DNA of 64,000 nt from Vitrella brassicaformis (GCA_001179505.1 CDMY01000718.1:62001-126000); one strand, 5' to 3'. Counted from the first letter of the stretch, positions 11,701 to 25,323 are shown. Notes: a model not told the origin generated them from the letters alone. A program made the numbers and translations.

Positions 11701-14700
11701 CGAGAGGCCCAAGACTTGACCAATCCCGACCAAACCCATTGTAATTCCCTGGAGAGGCACATGTAGAGCCCCAAAGAACAGGCCAAATGTTTACAAAGCA
11801 CCAAGGGCGCCTTCTCTGCTGTGTCCCTCTGACCCCAGCGTAGCTTCCTGACACGACCTTGCCCTTCTCCTCTTCTGCACCCTCCCCGATCTCCCCTCCT
11901 TCAGCCTCGCTCGTCACAACAGGCAGCGGCCCCGAATCTCCCCCACCGGTCAGCGTGTTCATCCGAACAATTCCCCTCTCCTGACTGGCACTGCTTCGCA
12001 GCACCTGCTTGTTCACGGTGAGGTTTGCTGGGTTCGTGAAGGTTGTTTGGGGACCGGGCAGACGTGGAGGCTGGTTGGCGTGGCACATGAGCCGGCACTG
12101 ACCGTCACGTATAAGGTAGAGGCGGTTCGCGGGAGTGCCCTCTTTCAACAGGACTCTGCCATGATGGAATGTCTCCTGCATGCGAAAGAGGGGCATTTAG
12201 ACTCACAATGATGAGGCCTGGCGTTCTCGTACTTGTTTGAAGTAGTAGGAGAACTTGCTGATAAGGTCGAGACGCAATGTGGGCCCTGTAGGCAGCCATT
12301 TGCGAAGGAAACTGCACTTCTCTTGATGCTGATTCGACAAGTCAGCCTGCAGACAAGACAAAGTGATCAGGCACCAACATAATGGTGCACAGAGCTGTGT
12401 CTCTCCTGTCTTACCGCAAAGATTCGATTAAAAGCGTTCTTGTCAACAACAAGAAACTCGCATGGCGTATGAGTCCTGGTGCAGGGAAGAGCACGGAGGG
12501 CTCACAAGCATCTCACCTCCCTGTCTGTCACTTGTGTACATGATAGTAGCAGCACGCTTGGCGTTCTCCAGCAGCCCCTTCTCGCCAAAGCTCTCCCCCT
12601 CCATAAGTGTTGTCACGCAATTGAATCCCTGCAGCCGAGGACCGCTCTCCACATTCCCCTTTCGTGCAGCTTTTTTGCCTGCCGCCTTTCGCTGTCCCCT
12701 GCCCTTCTCGGCCGTGCCGGCGGCTATGTTGAGGAGGGAGTTGCGATTCTTTGTGACAGCCTTTGCTTTCCCCCATTTTCCCTTCGCTTGGGGTTTGCTA
12801 GAGGAGCCGCGGGTAGCTTCTTGGCTGTCTGCGTCTTGGCCCTCCTCGCCCGCTTCCTTCCTGCAAAGGCGGTGGACTGCAGTAGGTGTCTTGTTTCTTT
12901 TTTTGTGTGTGTTTGCCTGTACTTACTCGTTGGCTGCGTCAGGTTGGTGGGCAGTTGGCTCTCTCGAGGCAGGACTTGACGCTGCGACCGACGAATGCGC
13001 TGACGAAGAATGACGAGAACCTGCAGACATATGGAAGCTGATTTGCATTCTCTACGTGACTGAAGCTGATGACCTTTCATCAGGTGCAGTGTGCTGATGG
13101 CTGCGTCAAGCGCTGTCTGCGCTGTCTTGAGCTTCGATGACAGAAAAGAATGCTCAACGCGATCGTCGATGCTCAGCTGAAGGGGACTCCGCGTCAAGAG
13201 TGACCAGCGGGGCTCCGCCAAGGCCCGCCTGTTGCAGTATGACAAGGGCGTACGAAGTGTGGATGTCTGATTATGTGTGCCATCTCACCGTAAGGTCTTG
13301 ACGTCATTGCTCAGCTTCTTGATATGCTCTTCACATGCTTGGATCTTGTCGACAGCTTCCCTGCATGCATAGAGCGAAAGCCAATCAAAGCCACCGTTGC
13401 TGTCGTGTCTCTCTCTTCCCCTTTACCCATCGACCATGCTCCTGAGCACAAGTGCGCCGTCCGCTCCTGTGACGGTAATGCCGCTCACCGGCGGACGCGC
13501 CGTACTCCCAGCGCTCTCCCCTTCTCGGTGTGTCATGCCTCCGTCAAGCTGTGTCATGAATGTCGGTTTGGACGGGGGACCCTTCAGCTGAGGAATGGTG
13601 GGTATGGGAGGCAGTGCAGGTGTCGCGACCGACTGGCGGGCCCCGCCTGCACGCGGCGGAGGTGGCGGAGGGCCGGGATGGGGGCCGGTTTGGTTGTTCG
13701 ACGGCTGGTCCGGCTTCTGCCTGATGTAGACGCCTACGAGCCCTTTGAGGATCATGTAGAAGTTGTCAGCTTCGTCGCCCTGGTTAAAGAGGATGGTCTC
13801 TCTGGGCAGATGGCGGTACGACATCAGCTGACACACCTCAATCTGAAAGCACAAAGGCATGAAAGGCAGTGCAATGAGCACTGAGGCACCATTGTGTACC
13901 CGCATGGCAGGGGACAGGTTCTGGAAGAAGGCGTTGTTTTTTATAAGCTCAAGCAGACTGGTCAGCTCCACTGGTGTCCGCATGCCAGCCGTACGCTGCT
14001 TCAGGACGGTAATGGCCATCTCGCGATGAGATGTCTCCTGCAGTGCGAGAGGAGCCGGTCGTCTTGGACAGTAATGGCGTGTCACGATCGTCTCACCTCT
14101 CTGTGCTGCTTGAGAATGCGGTTGTATGCTGACTTTCCCAGGGACGCAAACTCGCAGTCTGTGTGACAAACAATGGTCGCTGACCTGCAGGAAGGAGACA
14201 CAGCGCAATCCGACTTCTGCCCTCTGGTACCCTTTACTCATCTACCCTACCTCCGCTTGTCCTGTCCCAGCAGCGCCCACTCCCCGACGGCTGCTCCCTT
14301 TTCCATGTGTGCCACACACATCTTTCCCTCCAGCAGCACTTCGACAGCCACCGAGCCGTCGGTTTTGCGGCGGTCGGAAATGCCTGTGGAGCGGCGCCTG
14401 CTGCCGCGGCGCGCTGGTGTGGGAATGCCGACCTGCATTGGGTCTTTCTTTTCTAGCCCCGTGTCGACGTAGACGCCCACCGTGCCGTCGAGAATGATGA
14501 AGAAAGAGTCAGCGACATCGCCCTGACGAGGAAAATACAGCAGGCCACCGCGGTGTACGAAGAGAGGAAAAATGTCCGTGCGAGACCTGGTGAAACAGGA
14601 TTTCTTTTGCATTCAGTGCCCGGTGCTCCAGCGCCCGACAAATGTCTAATCGGACTTTGTACGAAAGGCCCTTGAACATGTCGTTTTGGTTGATCAGCTC

Positions 14701-17700
14701 GTCCAGAGACGCCAGGTCAGCGCTGAAGGCAAGAAGACACGGCAGTGAGCCTTGTGTGGATACTTTCACGTGCTGACCTTGTCCGTTCGATAGCAGGTTT
14801 GGTCTTTAGGATGGCTATGGCTTGCGTCTGCGCAACACCCTCAACAGTCTGACAAAGAGACAAGCAAATGCTTGGCTCGCTGCCGGTCCAATGCGCTTTG
14901 TTCCTCACCCCCGCGACAAACGCCAGTATCCTCTGGAACTCCTGCCGCTTAAGAATCATGACGCGGCACCTCGACAGCGCCTTGACAGACACCTGCCGCT
15001 TCTCCTCTTGCACCAGGCCCCACTCACCAAAGCTCTCGCCCTCCTCATATTCGCCCACTTGGAGACCGACCTGAATGCGTGTACTTGACGTGAGGAGAGA
15101 GACATGGAGACGCGATATGGCTTACCCTTGCTTCTTGTACCCGACTGACAGTTCCTTCGCTTGCTGGCACAGATAGCGCAGAAACGACAGATCCCCTTGT
15201 CGATGACTTGCGCACAGCATGGATAGATGGAGATGTCCGACTCCTCTCGGCATACTGTCGCTTCTCCCCTCTCTCGACGTGCTTCATGTCGTCAATCATT
15301 TCGATGGACACACGCTTGCTCGATCTTTGCTGCGCTGTCTCTTCGCTGTCACCGTCTGGCCTCTCCGCTGTGCCTTCTTGCTTCTCCTTCTTCTCCATCC
15401 CGATGACAGAAGCGACACGTCTGTAGCCTTTGTAGTCACGAATGCTCTTCTCATCGACACCGACAGACCCTCGTCTGTGTGTGATGACATTATCTGCTCT
15501 CTGAGAGGATCTCTCGGTAGTGTGTTGAGGGCGATCGAAGGCGTGAGGCATCAGCTTGAGGATGCGGCTGATCTTTCGTACGGCCTCCTTCCACTTCTCC
15601 CGCCAGTTGCGACGCTTGAAGACACCGGCTCGACCACTGACCAAAGAAGCAGCTTTAACAAGGATCAATCTGTGTGGATGCACTCTCGTCTTACGCGAGG
15701 ACCAGGAAGAATGTGTCACCCGTCTGTCCCTCCTCTGATAGAACCTCTCCCTTCTCGAAGGTCCTCAGCCGCAACACTTTGCACAGCTCTCGTCTCGTGC
15801 GGCGCCCCAGCGCATTGAAGACGCGACGCGTCTCTATCTGAAGAAAGCAAGCAAAGGTGGATTCTGGCCAGTGAGTGTTCTCGCAGGTGAGTGAGACAGC
15901 AAAATTCTTACGAGGCTGTCGAAAAGCTCAATCTCTGGCGGTCCTCGTTGTTCAGGTAGTCTGTTCTTGAGTAGTGCTCCAGCTGCCTCCAGCAAACACC
16001 GGCGGCTGCGATGGTGACGCAGATATCTATGAACAGAAGGAGGAATAGCATGTGCGTGTCTGGCATTTTGCATTATGCCTGATGTAGGTGACTCGATCGA
16101 CCGTCAGCACGATCGCTGATGTAATGGCCACCACGTATCCCAGCCTTGGGCCGTCTCGAGCCAGTGCCCACTCGCCAAAGGCATCGCCTGATGGCGACAT
16201 TCTTGGGTAGCGATTCGGTGAAGGTCTGTGCGTCTAACGCGTCTTACCCTCCTCGAGTAGGGTAATAAGCTCTAGGAAGCTTTCAATTGGCTCTCCCTCC
16301 TCTGTGTATGGCATCGGACCGGCAGCGCTGGCTGCCGATACACCAGAGATACTCGACGCAGCGTCAGCATGATCCTACATAACACACAGCCCACACATCT
16401 GCGCAAATGTGCACAATTATGTCCCTGCAGGCCTTACCCCTTCGTTGTCCCTGCCTTTCCTCGCTCCAGAGATACTCTCCGGACTGACTTCCCCCTCAGT
16501 GCCTTCCTCCTCTCCGCCACCGCTCAGGCTGCAATAGGCGCCCAGGACGCCATTGAGCGGCAGATAGAAGAAGTCCGCTTGTGCACCGTCTTCTATGATC
16601 ACATCATGCTCGCTCACGGACCGCACCCCCACAAACTGGGAGACCTCTAAAAGGGTTGATCGGGGGATCGCGTTGAAAGGAGACATTGTCTCCAAAAAGT
16701 CAGACAGAAGCTTCAGGTCCTGCATTGCTCTGTGACATATGAAGCAAGGGTAGTTGTGTGGATGCCTCATCTCTCTTTCTGTCTCGTACCTGTCCTGGGG
16801 GGACCTTGATCTCATGATGTCCAGTGCAGCGCTCTTTTTGACGGCCAGGCTCCGAGCCTCCTTCAACACAGACTGGTAGAAATCCTTGGACACCCACAAA
16901 AACTCACACCTATTAGAGACAGACAATAAGGACCGCTTTCCAGAGCTCTTTGCTCCTTGACTTACGGAGACAGGGTCCGAATGGTGGCAGCCCGCCTCTC
17001 GTTCCGAATCAAAGCCCACTCACCAAAGGAATCGCCCTCACTCAGATCAGCCAGATGCTTCTCGCCTTCCTTCGCTGCCGGGTGCAGCACTGCTTGGACG
17101 TCTCCTCCCTCCATGACAGCTTCATCGTCTCCCCTCTTCTGCCTTGGTAAATCAGCGAACACACTCACAGTGCCTGAACCGACAGAGACACGTCATTGAA
17201 ACGAATGCGTTGCATGTTGCGGACCTTTTAGAACGAGATAGAATGCATCTCCTTCATCTCCCTGGTGAAACAGCTCTTCTCGTTCTCGCTTTTCGAGAAA
17301 CCTCAACTCACGACACACTAGCTGACGGACGGCCACGCTCAAGGAACGAAAGAACTTGTTGCCACGGACAACCTAAGACAACAAAAAGGCATCAGCGTTC
17401 TTCGTGCGTGTGATCGTCGTTTTCCATATACACCATGAACAAGACTTCAATGTCGTCGCGACTTCTCTCTTCGGGCGCCTTTGACCTCAGGATAGTCTTT
17501 GCCTCTTCGAGCACAGTTGCATCGATTTTCGTGAAGCTGCCGGGCCTTTCAGAGGCGCCCGTCGCTTGCCGAGCGATGATCTTCCTGACTTGTCCCTCTT
17601 CACCAGACTCTGCCGACGAACTTGTCGCTGCACAAACAACCAAATGTGACAAGGCAAACAAAACGAAAGGGGGGGCTGGGTGCGGACCAGATGAAGACGA

Positions 17701-18165
17701 TGACGGCAAGAAGGCGTGTTCATTGCACACTCGATGCGCTATGTTAGCTGGCAGATCCGATGCCCAGGGGGTCGCGCTCTTGTCCTTGGTCAGCGCGAGA
17801 ATTCGGTGCTGAAGGGCCAAATTCTAAACAGACAAGCAAATGAACAACAGAGGTGTCTTCATCGGCCACTAGACAGCTTTCTTTCTTACCTGCGCACTGC
17901 TTGCCTTGCACCTTGTGCTGCCCTGTCGTTTCAACAGCGGTCGGTGTCCATCAGCTTGTGGGCTTGAGGCGCCAGCGATTCGCTGCGCTGATGCAACGAC
18001 TGAAACGAGGCTGCTGATGCGAGGGCTCCTCGGACTCATGGTCGGCGAGTGCACGGCCGGCAGGGACTCGGAAGTCCCATGATGTTGTTGGGTGGTGCCA
18101 TGATGTTGGGTGGGGGAAGAGGGGAGAGATGCCGAAGGAGTGGGGGGGACAGGAATTCGCAGCAT
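8777..18165 (-). CDS. Giant protein with six cyclic-nucleotide-binding-like modules
   Basis: Read on the minus strand from the ATG at 18165 to the stop at 8777, about 25 exons; not every junction was checked. Six modules resemble cNMP-binding domains. A (about 17375-16962) ends GDSFGEWALIRNERRAATI. B (16735-16085) ends GDAFGEWALARDGPR. C (15840-14900) ends GESFGEWGLVQEEKRQVSV. D (14735-14160) has GAAVGEWALLGQDKRRSAT. E (14000-12530) has FNQGDEADNFYMILKGLVGV and GESFGEKGLLENAKRAATI. F (12230-11560) is degenerate. Phosphate-cassette Glu and Arg are present in A, C, D and E, so cyclic nucleotide binding is plausible there; B and F may not bind. Long disordered Ser/Pro-rich linkers lie in C and E, and the last exon (about 11006-8777) is a 740-residue tail of unknown type. 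No kinase, channel or GEF domain was found. A split into two genes is possible. Confidence 0.75.
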
Positions 18166-18456
18166 TCCAAGATTCAAAGCACAGAGGTCATCCAGCAGCA
18201 GCGATGATCAAGGGAGGAGGGGGGAGGGAAAGAAAATACTGCTAAGCTCGCAGTTGGGCGATCCTCTCACAACACCCCGCCATCGCTGATTCGGCGCATG
18301 GTGTACTGCGATGCTCGCACCATGCATCTGCACTGAAACACACGAAAAAGAAGCACTCTCTGCGAAGCGATCAACGGCAAAAGACAACGAAAGACTCACG
18401 AACCTGGGGCACAACAGCATCTGTGATTGTCAATCTGCTCGCTGGGACGACATTCA
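18166..18456. promoter_or_regulatory. 291-base divergent promoter, multi-cNBD gene and P450
   Basis: This interval separates the ATG of the multi-cNBD gene (18165, minus) from the ATG of the P450 (18457, plus). No core-promoter motif was identified. An upstream non-coding exon of the minus gene cannot be excluded. Confidence 0.4.
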
Positions 18457-21209
18457 ATGATAAAGAGCGCCGATCTCTCTCCCTCGGCTCTCGTCGGACT
18501 GCTTCGTGAGCTCAAGATCCCCACATGGGTGTTGGTTGCAGCGTGCGGGACTGCCTCAGTGGCTGCTATCTATGCATATCTGCTGGACTTGAACCGGCGC
18601 AGAAGGGAGCATTTCAAGGTACGTGTACAGTTGATGAATGGACAGACCGCTCATTCGATGCGCTGTGTGCGTGTTTGTGGCAGGACACGCCGCAACCCGA
18701 TAATGAGCACCCACTTCTCGCGGGCCTGCCCGTCACACGCAGGTGACGCGGAATCCTCTGAAGGACTCTCGGGGGAGACCACTAAATGACTCACTTGGTT
18801 GTTCGTTTCTCTGTCCAGGGTGTTTGGCAGCTCGACGAACCAGTCGCAGGGCATCCAGGAGCTGTCTGACAAGCTTGGTCCCACATGGGGCGTGCGCATG
18901 CCTCTGTTCCTCCCCGGCTTCAGCAAACAAGGTACCAAGGACGCCGCCTGCCCCACTTGACTGACCTTGCGCTCACTGTGCTGTGTTGCCTGTCGATTTC
19001 ATCAGAGTTCATTCTGTTCACGTCCGATCCGGCCATTATCAGCGAAGTGCAGGCCAAGAAGGACATTTTCCACAGCAGGCCAAAGGTGGGCTTCCACTCG
19101 ATCATCCCGCAAGGCTTGCTGGCCCTCCGTGCGGACAAGGGGCAGTGGCAAACGCATCGGCGGCTCATTGCGCCTCTCTTCAGCGACAAGTTTTTGGCTG
19201 GTAAGCGTTGTCGTTGCCAGAAGAGGAGAGATGTGATGCATCGCGCCTGTGTGTGTGCGGCGTTTGTTCAGCGTATGGGCCGACACTCTACGAGAAGAGT
19301 GCGCTGCTGCACGATTCTCTCCTCCAGCACTTCAATGACAAAGTCAAAACGAAAGCGGTACGTGCACCAGAAGAGATGGGACGAACGTGCATTGACGCAC
19401 ACACATGTTTTTCTTTTTTTTCGTGTCGTGTCAGTTTGATGTGCAAGAGTGCCTGAACTTGGTCACGTTGGACATCATCACGTCGATCGGTTTTGGTTTA
19501 GAGAAGGCTGACTCTGTGCGCGCGCTGCTGCCGCCGGATAGCCCACAAGCACTCAAGCCGAATGAGGTACGGATGTGCGTGCGTGTGGCTCGCATCACGC
19601 CCACGGGTGTATGCGTGTGCGCATCAGTTGCGTTCTGCTCTTGGATTCAAGCGGTGAGTTGGTCGGAAGCAGTGATCATTGACTAGTGCACTTACGCTTT
19701 TATGTGTCCCTGTGTGCCTGTCTTGGTAGGGCCTCTGACGTCTTGCTCGACGAGGTCATGAAGCGGGTGGCAGAGCCATCAGTCGCACGGTGCGAGTCGC
19801 ACTGAGCACATCACACTATACACACATCCACGAGTGTGTCTGCTTCCCTCTCTCTGCGTGCCGACAGGTTTTGGCCGCCGAGATACATCCGCTATCTCTC
19901 AGCGTACGCAATGGCAACCAAGCGTGTGTACGAGGTGTATCGTCACAAGGGTGACTCAGTCTCATCTGATGCATCGGGGCGCGGAAGCAAGGATTTCAAC
20001 ATGCTGATCGCTCTCAAGAACGCACAGGGTAGGTCAGGCAGCGCACACCCATCCACACACCCATCCATCCATCCATCCATGCGTGTGTGTGTGTGTGTGT
20101 GTGTGTGCAGAGGGCGGACAGCACATGACTATGAAAGAGGTCAAAGATGAAATCATTACCTTGATGATTGCCGGTGAGTCGGTCGCTGAGAGGGAGGGAG
20201 GAACAGAGGCAGGCCTGATGGTGGTACTGGCTGTTGGTGTGCTCACTCAGGTCATGAGACGACTGGCCTGACGACGTCGTGGGCCTTGTATGAGTTGGCG
20301 GCCAACCCAGATGTGCAAGACAAAGTCTACAAAGAGGTCAGTCAGGAGAGAGATGCGCACGTGAGTGACCACGAGGCAGGTGCACTGCACCGAGTGTGTT
20401 GCATCTGCTCGTACAGGTCAAGGACGTGGATCTCAAGTCGCTATCGCTGACCGAAGTCAAAGACAAGCTGCCCTACACATACATGGTAGGGGGCACCGGA
20501 GCTCATACGCCAGCAGCCGCACACCATTCATCTGTCCGTCTCTCTCCCCTTCCCACACAGACATTCCAAGAGGCTCTGCGTCTGCACCCCACCGTCAACA
20601 TATTCCCGCGAGAGGTACATGCACTTTAATTGCTGCTTTGGCACATACATAAGTCAGTCGTGCAATGCTATCTATGGGTTCCTTCCGTTGCATTGCAGGC
20701 GTCTGAGGATGTTGTGCTGGGCGGCAAGTATCGTCTCCCTGCAGGGTCCCGCATTCTGATCAACCAGCAGGCGCTGGCCTGGAACACGGAGCTGTGGGGG
20801 CCCGATGCCAAGAAATTCAAACCAGAAAGGTGCGTGGCGTGCGACAAACAGAGAGGGCAGGAAAGGCAATCAACGAATGTGCTCGTGTGTGTGTGTGTGA
20901 ATGCCTCTCAGGATGCAACGCCCCGATTTGGCCGACCTGGACAATTACTTCCCTTTCGGCTTTGGCCAAAGGTATTGAGCATCCACCGAGTGACACACGC
21001 ACACGACGCACGTACTCTTTATGTGTCCATCCAGGACGTGCATCGGCAAGCGGCTTGCCTACGTCGAAGGCGTCTTCCTCCTTGCGCACATGCTGCAGGA
21101 CTTCCATCTGGCCGTGCCGTCAGAGTTCGCCCCGCGATACGAGGTGCGAGTGACGCTGCGGAGTGCAGACGGCACCACGCTGCTGCTAACGCCAAGGGCA
21201 CACGATTGA
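18457..21209 (+). CDS. Cytochrome P450 monooxygenase
   Basis: About 15 exons. The protein opens with a membrane anchor (VLVAACGTASVAAIYAYLL) and a basic stop-transfer RRRR. All core P450 signatures are present: the helix C region (GQWQTHRRLIAPLFS, with W-x-x-x-R), the I-helix oxygen-binding motif (LMIAG joined to HETT across an intron near 20173-20251), the K-helix ExxR (TFQEALRLHP), a PERF-like KFKPER, and the haem loop FPFGFGQRTCIGKRLA with its Cys ligand. A small exon (about 19627-19651, encoding LRSALGFK) is needed to keep frame. The stop is at 21207-21209. The protein is likely microsomal and anchored by its N-terminus; the substrate cannot be told from sequence. The frame looks intact. 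Confidence 0.92.
20083..20109 (+). repeat. (GT)n run before a 3' splice site
   Basis: An atcc repeat at about 20050-20080 is followed by about 13 GT units ending at gcag, just before the P450 exon that encodes EGGQHMTMKEV. Confidence 0.9.
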
Positions 21210-22339
21210 ACCAATCCGACTGAGGCCTCGAGCGTTTGCCGTGCCTCGAGAGGAAGCATGCAAATGTCTCCTTTTTCCGTAGGGGTAAGCGGGGTGGTGG
21301 AGTGCGCTTCATGTCATGGTGTTTTTGTATGTCGGTACTGGTCCAGGCAGGACTGTGCAGGTGTACCCAGTGTGAATGGGCAGACACACGTTGTTTGGTG
21401 AATGGCAATTTGGCAGCATACATAGAAAGATCTGCTCCCTAGCTTGCTCCCTAGCTGCCCTGGTCTGCCCCCTAGTAGGCCTGCGTGCTGGACATTTGTG
21501 CGCTGCTTATGTATTGTACGGACGGGCAGAAGGGAAGACGAGGCTGACCGTCACACGCATCATGTCTCCTTGAAGACTCCTTCACACGCATCACGTCTCC
21601 TTTCTGTCAATAATGTTTACTTTCGGCATTCGACGAAAGACCAGGGTTTCTGGAAAAAATGCCAGATCTGTCGGCAGCGGTGGGCGACACATGCGATGTG
21701 ACAGTGCTTTGTCTACCACACCTACCTGCCTCCTGACGTGAGGGCTGGTGATTGTATTGTGCCCCGTGCGTGTGTGTGTGGTGTGGGATGGGCCGCGTCA
21801 GCCGACACACAGCGGCAACATTAAGACATCCCGCCAGCCAGCTTTAAAGCTGCGTACTGTGCTGTCTTCCGGTGTGCGCTCGGCAGACAGCCCAGCGACA
21901 CCCACACACAGACACACACCAGAATGGCAGCGATAGGCAGCACTTCAGCACCACCAACACACACTCACAGCCCCGATGATGGCACGAAGTGTCTCTTTTC
22001 CCTCTCCGTCCCTCTCCAATTTGCTCAAGCAGTTGCCGACCAGAAGGGCGGCGGAATGGGTGAGGCGCACACCTGTCCACCGCAGTCATGGGCAAACACA
22101 GCCGCCAGGCAGACAATGGCATACCAGGCCTCGATCCATCCATCCATCCATCCGTCCACGAAGCGGCCATGCGACAGACACACATTACACCGTCCCTCGC
22201 TCCCTCTCTGTCTACGGGGTGTGAGTGTTACGGCAGGATGCTGCTGTGTCATGTCGTATGCTCTCGACACAGCCTGGAACACACATCAGCACACACACAG
22301 ATTATGTGAAGGCAATGATGCATTGCTCTGCCTTACCCT
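21210..22339. other. Convergent intergenic stretch with simple repeats
   Basis: Lies between the 3' ends of the P450 (+) and paralogue A (-). It contains GT/CA runs and a catc repeat near 22133-22160. No coding sequence was recognised. Confidence 0.55.
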
Positions 22340-25323
22340 CTAAGAGCGACGCGTTGCAGCCAGCTCAATGCTCCCTGTCCATCGTCTCTCACGTGTGTCG
22401 ATGGTGAAGTTGTCGCCGACCGCTGTGCCGGTGGGAAGGTGCTGTTGAATGGCAGCGCGAGTGGCTCCGCTGCCCCACACATTAAGCGTCAAACACTCCA
22501 GGCCCCGCACGGCATCCACAATGGATGAGATGCCGCCTCAACAGCCCCAGAGGGCTCCAACTCGTCGGGCACTGAGGAAGGAACAACAGACACACAGCAG
22601 CAATGCACACACACAAGAGGAGCCAGCCAGTATCGTTTGTTGCAGAATATTGCCTACATGACAACCCCATGTCTATGCGGCCCATCGATGGGAAGCTGTC
22701 CGACCCCCAGCCGTCCAATGCACCCCCAGTGAGACTGACCGAAGGCCCCCGATGGCCCACATCAACAGTGCCCACTTCCCTCTCCGCGCCCATCGCCCCC
22801 AGCACGGCCCTGCAGTCCTCTGCCCTCACAGCTGAGTTGAACTCCACCAGCTCCACCTCCCTGGGCATCTTCTGGGCCAGAAGCCGACCCGCAGCACCGC
22901 CAAGAGCACTGTTGATTTCCATCGAGCTTCGGGAATAATAGAGCTGTCGGGATCTTGGGAACTGCTGCAGGTGGTTGATGATGGTGGGCTGAGGTGAGGG
23001 GGCGCCGGGAGGGGGGACGAAGCCATGGGCGTTGAAGACACACACCGACTCCACGTTGTCGAATGTGAGTGTCTTGGCGATGTCGATGGCCGCCTGGCTG
23101 GGGCTGTCGACGGGGTGAGTGAGGCTATGCTGGCTGATGGTGTAGCTGATCTGTGCCGCCTGCCGGACCAGTGTCTGGATGGCCATCTTGTAGAAGCGGG
23201 ATGGGTGGGAGGGGAATTTGTCGGCATTGAAGAGGGACAGGTCGAAGCGGTGCTGCTCGGACAGCTCCCAGGCCCCTGGTGTCGACGTCACAGTAATGTT
23301 CGCGTTGGGCGTGCAGCATTCCTTGACGAGGCTGTCGACTGCGAGCAGGGAGTCGATGGCCGTGTGGTCGCCGAGCGGTGGGATCTGCACGTCGAGCTCT
23401 TTGAGCGACTTGCGGCAGCCACGAGATGTGAGCACATCCTACAAGACAAAAAACACAAAGACGTGACGAGCGTATCCACAGGATCGTGTGCGGCCTCTCT
23501 TGTGTGTGATGGCTGCCTACCTTGAGCTGCTCAACTCCCCCCTGGTACTCCTCGTGTGTCTGTCCATCCCGATGCTCAATCAGCCCGATACTCTGCAGCT
23601 GACTCAGCGGCCCCTGCTGCCCCTTTTCAGCCTTGGGGATGTGCTCGAACAGACTGGCCCACTGCTCACCCACCAGATAGCCGCCCACGCGCTGCAGACA
23701 CCGTGACGAGCTAATGAAGCTGCCCAACTCATCCGGCCCCCACCCTGTCTGCTCCACTGTCTCGAGTGACGGCATGCGCCAGCCTCTGTTGGCCAGCTCA
23801 CCGTGCTGGCGGACGGCTCCTGCGACGGCCTTGAGTGAGGGGAGGGTGGGGGGCTCGGTGAGGCGAGGAGGGAGAGGGGGACGCTGCCGCCTCAGCTGAC
23901 GGCCCTCCGCCGCACTCATCCGCACCTCTTCGAATGCGATGGTCTCCAGCCGACTGGCCGACGGTCGCACCTCGGAGGGCCTCTGGGTGGCGGGGGCATC
24001 TCCCTGCGTGTCGGGATGGTCGGTGTCGGGAGGCGGCTGAGTGGGGGCGGGCGGGGCGGCCGTGGTCTCAATGATGGTCACCAGCACGTCACCGCACCAC
24101 ATGGGGTGATGCTCAGGGCGGTACTGGCGAGGGTGGCAGAGGGTGATATGGGTGAGGCCGGTGAGCCGTGCTGCCATTCGCTTGACGAGGTCGAGAGGGA
24201 TCTTCTGCCAAAAGGTGCGGCCCTCGGTCGGCGATCGCCAGCAGTGCTCGTCGCCCTTGGCGCAGTCCATGAAGAGTCGTGTGTGGCTGGGGGCCGCCTT
24301 TGCCCACATCTGCCTGGTGCTCTTGGCCAGCCGCTGGGAGAGGGGGACGAGCACATGAAGGGGCAGACACTCCATCACCAACGAACAAATCTGCACAACA
24401 CACACAGAGGCAGGGATGGGTGTGTCTGTATGTCCGTCATTCACTGCAGATCCCCTCTGGCTGGTCTCACCGTTTCTATGCGCTGCTGCTGCTCTCCGTC
24501 GCCCGCCGCTGCACCGTCCTCTACAACACTAGCACCACCACTACCAGCACCAGCCGGGCTGTCAACCACACGCGCGCGCTTGTTGCCATCACCAACACAC
24601 ACCTGGACAGACAGACGCAGCCCTGGTCCACGTGTGTCAGTGTGTCTGTCTGTGTCTGTGTGTTCGTACGGCTTTGGAGTGCTGCCCTTCTCTGTTGGTC
24701 TCGCCCGAGCTCACAGCGCCGCCCACGCGATGGATGCACCGAAACAACCTCCCGTCGCCATCAGAGCCCTGACCACACACACACCAAGCTCTCCTCTAGA
24801 TGTGTGTCTGATGGGTGTGCGTACCTGTTGCTGATGCGGTGGTGTGTGGGTCTGATTGTGCGGGACGACCTTCTGGAACGGCTCCCGCACCCCGTTGACC
24901 GCCTCCACCGCCCTCAGGTACACCACCGTCCCTCCCTCAGTCGGCTGCACGAGATACACCTCGGCCAGCGCCATGCCCCTCTTCTGGACAGTCGACACCA
25001 TCCACAGCCGAGTGCCCTCCTCGTAACTCTGAGGGCCACGGCGGGACGCCAGCTGCACAACACACAGACAGAGGCAACGGAGGAATGAGTGAGTCTGTCA
25101 GTTAGTCGCTGCAGATCCCCCCTTGGTCGGCCTCACCTCTTTAGTGCGCTCTTGGACTTCTTCATCGCTGGCCGCTACACCATCCTCCACACCACTACCA
25201 GCACCAGCAGCAGCAGCCGAAGCACCCCTCTGCCGGTGAGAAACAAGCAGCAACGGGCAATAGGACAATCATCACTCCGCTGCAGCCGACTTGCGTCACC
25301 TTCGCGGTTTCCCTCTCAGACAT
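22340..25323 (-). CDS. Paralogue A of a local gene family, 3' end possibly frameshifted
   Basis: Read on the minus strand from the ATG at 25323. In-phase exons encode MSERETAK, a Gly/Ala-rich acidic segment, a segment opening SYEEGTRLWMVSTVQKRG (possibly SH3/Tudor-like), another acidic Gly-rich segment, and a long exon from about 24391. That exon begins ICSLVMECLPLHVLVPLSQR, faintly like an F-box, and ends near 23522; then comes DVLTSRGCRKSLKELDVQ from about 23438. Paralogue B at 36900-39431 matches closely from GWRMPSLETVEQTGWGPDEL onward. In the last exon A lacks seven bases that B has, so with B's splice site A stops at 22489. Using a later acceptor (ttgag, near 22528) restores the frame to the conserved end ATRRS and the stop at 22340. 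No enzymatic motif was seen; function unknown. Confidence 0.6.
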
